Translations under genes and position numbers: made by a program | DNA from: Planctomycetota bacterium | GTDB taxonomy: Bacteria; Planctomycetota; JACOTG01; JAJDCM01 | Direction of reading: 5' to 3' | DNA length: 36,093 nucleotides | NCBI GenBank assembly: GCA_029260825.1 | Contig: JAJDCM010000117.1 | Location: 1 to 36,093 of the forward strand | The notes under the pieces: generated by a model | What the model saw: the letters and a program-made list of their open reading frames with translations, nothing else | Told to the model about the DNA's origin: nothing | The model's database searches: none | Shown here: piece after piece, positions 33,315 through 36,093 of the stretch | Layout: each line of letters opens with the position of its first letter | Numbering within the stretch: position 1 is the first letter of the stretch

Positions 33315-34358
33315 ATGAACAAGTATGTGCCTGTTGTAGTCGTCCTGGCTCTTGCCTTTTTGTCGGGGAGCGCAATCCAGTCGGCTTCTGCTCAGCCCCT
33401 TCATGCCCGAGAGGGAAGTGTTCTCATCTTTCCTCTCTTTAACTCGACGGCCGGGAACAACACTCTTCTCACCGTGACCAACACGAACGAAAGCGAATCT
33501 CTCTGTTCCGGCGGCTCGGGCTTTCGGATCGGCGATGTTCAGCTTCACTACACCTACTTCAGTGAACTTTGGGCTCAGTCGGACACGGACGAAAATTTTA
33601 CTCCGGCCGATACCCTGACGGTTCTGGCCCGTGGGCACAATCCAAACGATGAGATGGGATTCGTCGTGGTCGAAGCCCGTGACCCGGAAACAAACTTCCC
33701 CATCACTTTTAACTACCTCATTGGCAGCGCGATCGTTATTAACAGCGAGTTTGACTTCCAGTGGTCCTACACTCCCTACGCATTCGCATCTCGTGGCAGA
33801 AGCGATGGCTGTCATACGCCGATTGATGTGCCCGGTAGTGACGACTTCGATCGGATGGATTTTGACGATATCGAGTACAGCTCTTTTCCCGAGCTGGTCA
33901 TGCTCGATCATTTCTTCGGGGAAGGAACACCTGCTGGCAACCCGGCTCTTACGTTCTCGAACACCTTGTACCTCATGAGCACGAGCCCCGGAGGGCCGGA
34001 AGTTGAAGACATGACCGAGGTGTTCGTTCAGGGCTACAACAACAATGAGCGCGGATTCTCCCGCACGTTCAGGTTTAACTGCTACCTTGTCACGTCTTTG
34101 AACGATCTCACGGGGGCGACGACCCAGGCGAACCTTGCCACCAACGGAGATTCGGGGGAGCTTGGAGGCATTTCATACGGTTGGCTGAAAATGGGGTCCC
34201 TCAACCGCCAATTTACCGGTCGTGGTACTTCTTTTCGAACACACGCAATTCTGGGTGTATACGCCCATCGGGTGGACATCGGACCGAGTTCGTTTGTTGC
34301 TGGCCGCGAGCTGCAATACACGGGAAGCCGAGTCGCGACTCTCCCACGAACATTCTAA
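33315..34358 (+). CDS. Secreted protein of unknown family, paralogue A
   Basis: A 347-residue protein from ATG 33315 with GAGAGG 8 bases upstream. The signal peptide (KYVPVVVVLALAFLSGSAIQ) should be cleaved at SASA-QP. The mature part is acidic and strand-rich: EGSVLIFPLFNSTAGNNTLL, VQLHYTYF, EFDFQWSYTPYAF, YNNNERGFSRTFRFNCY and a final RELQYTGSR-ATLPRTF. I do not recognise the family. The opening (VLIFPLFNS... TLLTVTNTN) resembles secreted proteins with a beta-sandwich fold whose role is unknown. It is followed after 51 bases by a close paralogue; a short variable stretch near residues 158-178 is where the two differ most. Confidence 0.85.
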   Translation: MNKYVPVVVVLALAFLSGSAIQSASAQPLHAREGSVLIFPLFNSTAGNNTLLTVTNTNESESLCSGGSGFRIGDVQLHYTYFSELWAQSDTDENFTPADTLTVLARGHNPNDEMGFVVVEARDPETNFPITFNYLIGSAIVINSEFDFQWSYTPYAFASRGRSDGCHTPIDVPGSDDFDRMDFDDIEYSSFPELVMLDHFFGEGTPAGNPALTFSNTLYLMSTSPGGPEVEDMTEVFVQGYNNNERGFSRTFRFNCYLVTSLNDLTGATTQANLATNGDSGELGGISYGWLKMGSLNRQFTGRGTSFRTHAILGVYAHRVDIGPSSFVAGRELQYTGSRVATLPRTF

Positions 34359-34409
34359 TTTCGAACTGATTGGTTGTGTTTTCTTCTGCTTGTCTTGAGA
34401 GGTTGATCG

Positions 34410-35447
34410 ATGCATAAACTTGGTTTTTTGGTCGCGGTTTTCACCGCAACGATTGTTTCTGGCGGGCTGGTAGATTCTGCGTCGGCTCAGCCGCTCCATG
34501 CGCAGGAAGGAAGCGTTCTCATCTTCCCGTTGTTCAACTCTACGGCAGGGAACAATACGCTTCTTACGGTCACCAACACGAATGAGGACGAGTCACTCTG
34601 TCGTGGATCAGCCTTTCGTCATGGGGACGTCCAGCTTCACTACACCTATTTCAGCGACGTATGGGCCCAGTCGGATACGGATGAGAATCTCACCCCCGCG
34701 GACACGCTTACGGTCCTGGCGCGAGGTCACAACCCCAACGACGAAATTGGCTTCTTGATTGTTGAAGCCCGAGATCCTGAGACAAACTTTCCTTTGGTCT
34801 TCAATCATCTCATCGGCAGTGCAATCGTCGTCAACAGCGAATTCGACTTCCAGTGGTCCTACACCCCCTACGCATTTGTGGCGGACTTTTTCTTGCGAAG
34901 CGACTGTGAGAACTATGTCGATGTCCCGTCCGATCCGGACTTCGATACGATGGACTTTGACGGTCGGGAGTACAGCGCTTTTCCCGAGTTTCTCTACCTG
35001 GATCACTTCTTCGGGGAGGGAACTCCTGCAGGAAATCCCGCCGTATCCTTCTCCAATACTCTTTACCTGATGAGCACATCTCCGGGTGGGCCGGAGGTCG
35101 AAGATATGACCTCGGTCTTCATTCAGGGCTACAACAACAACGAACGTGGGTTCTCCCGAACCTTCCGGTTCAACTGCTATACCGTGACCACTCTGAACGA
35201 CCTGACCGGGGCTACCACCCAATCGAACCTGGCCACCAATGGTGACGCCGGTGAGCTCGGAGGGATTGCCTATGGTTGGCTCAAGATGGGTGCCTTGAAT
35301 ACCGGGGAAGCTTTCGGTGGCGTGCCTGTGGATTCCATCCTGGGAGTCTATGCTCACCGAGTGACCATCGGCAGTGAGTCTTTCGTTGCCGGCCGCGAGC
35401 TTCAGTATTCTGGAAGTCGCAGCGCAACGCTCCCCCGAACCTTCTAG
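34410..35447 (+). CDS. Secreted protein of unknown family, paralogue B
   Basis: A 345-residue protein with a signal peptide (HKLGFLVAVFTATIVSGG, cleavage at SASA-QP) and the same GAGAGG leader as its neighbour. By eye the mature proteins agree at roughly four of five residues, including the ends QPLHA and ATLPRTF, while many codons differ silently. This points to an old duplication held by selection. The main differences are in the ASRGRSDGCHT versus VADFFLRSDCEN region and near the C-terminal third (GEAFGGVPVDS). Both have a few conserved Cys that might form disulfides. A terminator follows 46 bases after the stop, so A and B probably form one transcript. Confidence 0.85.
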   Translation: MHKLGFLVAVFTATIVSGGLVDSASAQPLHAQEGSVLIFPLFNSTAGNNTLLTVTNTNEDESLCRGSAFRHGDVQLHYTYFSDVWAQSDTDENLTPADTLTVLARGHNPNDEIGFLIVEARDPETNFPLVFNHLIGSAIVVNSEFDFQWSYTPYAFVADFFLRSDCENYVDVPSDPDFDTMDFDGREYSAFPEFLYLDHFFGEGTPAGNPAVSFSNTLYLMSTSPGGPEVEDMTSVFIQGYNNNERGFSRTFRFNCYTVTTLNDLTGATTQSNLATNGDAGELGGIAYGWLKMGALNTGEAFGGVPVDSILGVYAHRVTIGSESFVAGRELQYSGSRSATLPRTF

Positions 35448-35458
35448 CGCGCGATCCG

Positions 35459-35474
35459 GTTACCTCGCGGTAAC
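35459..35474 (+). repeat. Small 6-bp inverted repeat
   Basis: GTTACC and GGTAAC pair around TCGC, just after the stop of paralogue B and before the main terminator. It may add to 3'-end stability. Confidence 0.35.
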
Positions 35475-35493
35475 AAATGGCTCTTATCTATGG

Positions 35494-35535
35494 CCCCTCG
35501 AGGCTTCAGGTGACTGAGGTCTCGGGGGTTTTTTT
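35494..35535 (+). terminator. Rho-independent terminator after the paralogue pair
   Basis: An imperfect stem (CCCC, GAG and TCAG blocks pairing with CTGA, CTC and GGGG blocks, with a small internal loop) closes on a GTGA loop and is followed by seven T at 35529-35535. Confidence 0.8.
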
Positions 35536-35691
35536 GTTTGATGTCATGAACTTAAGATCGACTCACGATCGCCGCTCACATTGGTCCGGTACTTGCATTC
35601 CTCGGTTCATTCTGGATGAGGGTGAGAATGGAATCTTACGATTCCGAATTCTCCAGGACGACAGGTCTTTGGGCTGAAGAAGGCGATGGAT

Positions 35692-36093
35692 ATGAAATCA
35701 AAGAGAAATGGTTGGATTTGTTCCGGAATCAAGTTGCTCCTCCTCCTCTTCTTCGTTCTGGGGGCGACGCCTCTTGACGCCCAGGAGTTGCTTTTTGATG
35801 TCCGGCAATTCGATGCTGGAGGAGCGATCTCCGACCTGGCAATTCTCGATGCCAACGAGGATGGAATTTCCGACGTTGTTGTGGTGCAGGCCGGTGCTCG
35901 TCAGCTAGGGCTCTTTCGTGGGAGGCGCCGGGGAAGCTTTGATGAGTTCAAGATCATCGCCGGGTTGGCCGCCCCGCCCCGATTTATTGATGCCGGCGAC
36001 CTCAACGAAGACGGACACGATGATTTAGCCATTTTGGACGATGACAAGCTTCAAGTCTTTCTTGGAAATGGACAGGAGGGTTTTGACCTTGTA
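35692..36093 (+). CDS. FG-GAP/VCBS-type secreted protein (partial, runs off the window)
   Basis: The frame is open to the last base, so only the first 134 residues are visible. ATG 35692 has AAGAAGG about 8 bases upstream; ATG 35686 in the same frame is possible but too close to it. A signal peptide (IKLLLLLFFVLGATPLDA, cleavage near AQE) is followed by FG-GAP repeats with the calcium-binding loop DxNxDGxxD: LDANEDGISDVVVV and GDLNEDGHDDLAIL. Such proteins fold as seven-bladed, integrin-like propellers and sit outside the inner membrane. It begins after the terminator of the paralogue pair and is probably a separate unit. Confidence 0.85.
   Translation, partial: MKSKRNGWICSGIKLLLLLFFVLGATPLDAQELLFDVRQFDAGGAISDLAILDANEDGISDVVVVQAGARQLGLFRGRRRGSFDEFKIIAGLAAPPRFIDAGDLNEDGHDDLAILDDDKLQVFLGNGQEGFDLV

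Overview
This window looks like a chromosomal stretch from a moderately GC-rich, Gram-negative bacterium with a complex envelope. It has many lipoproteins with a lipobox, two PEP-CTERM-like C-termini, Ser/Thr kinases fused to extracytoplasmic domains, a hybrid histidine kinase, a caspase-like lipoprotein, sulfatase-superfamily enzymes, Kelch and FG-GAP propeller proteins, and a cytochrome c / copper monooxygenase pair. This mix recalls Planctomycetota or similar secretome-rich lineages (Myxococcota, Acidobacteriota and candidate phyla are alternatives). No rRNA, tRNA or ribosomal protein gene is present to settle the phylum, so the assignment is an inference from gene content only. I saw no CRISPR array, phage, integrase or transposase.

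Layout. (1) 431-8295, plus strand: a tightly coupled four-gene operon with a GT4 glycosyltransferase carrying a 14-residue-periodic coiled coil, a GT2-GT4-beta-sandwich fusion, a GT2 enzyme and a radical SAM/SPASM protein with a long disordered insert. (2) 8435-10901, plus: a small membrane protein and two Pro/Gly-rich lipoproteins that also end in PEP-CTERM-like tails, separated by a strong terminator. (3) 10933-26474, minus: nine consecutive genes. In transcription order these are a TolB-like propeller lipoprotein, a Thr-type sulfatase-superfamily lipoprotein, a ~180-bp imperfect palindrome, a caspase-like lipoprotein, a Ser/Thr kinase with an FGE-like ectodomain, a Cys-type sulfatase, a LamG/DUF1080-like protein, a Ser/Thr kinase with TPRs, a hybrid histidine kinase and a secreted beta-helix protein. 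(4) 26760-28714, plus: a redoxin-like lipoprotein coupled to a cytochrome c / PHM-like copper monooxygenase. (5) 28746-32377, minus: a Kelch protein coupled to an Ig-like lipoprotein. (6) 33315-35447, plus: two tandem secreted paralogues of unknown function, then a terminator and the start of an FG-GAP protein cut by the window edge.

How the parts may work together. Region 1 probably builds or decorates a surface glycan. Region 3 is the most unusual: two signalling couples (caspase with kinase/FGE-like, and kinase/TPR with hybrid histidine kinase) joined by 4- and 11-base gene overlaps and sitting among sulfatases and surface proteins. The caspase plus kinase/FGE-like couple at 19793-23061 is the best candidate for an undescribed system. 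It has an intact His/Cys dyad and an intact kinase core, but the FGE-like domain has lost both catalytic cysteines and so is probably a sensor rather than a sulfatase-maturing enzyme.
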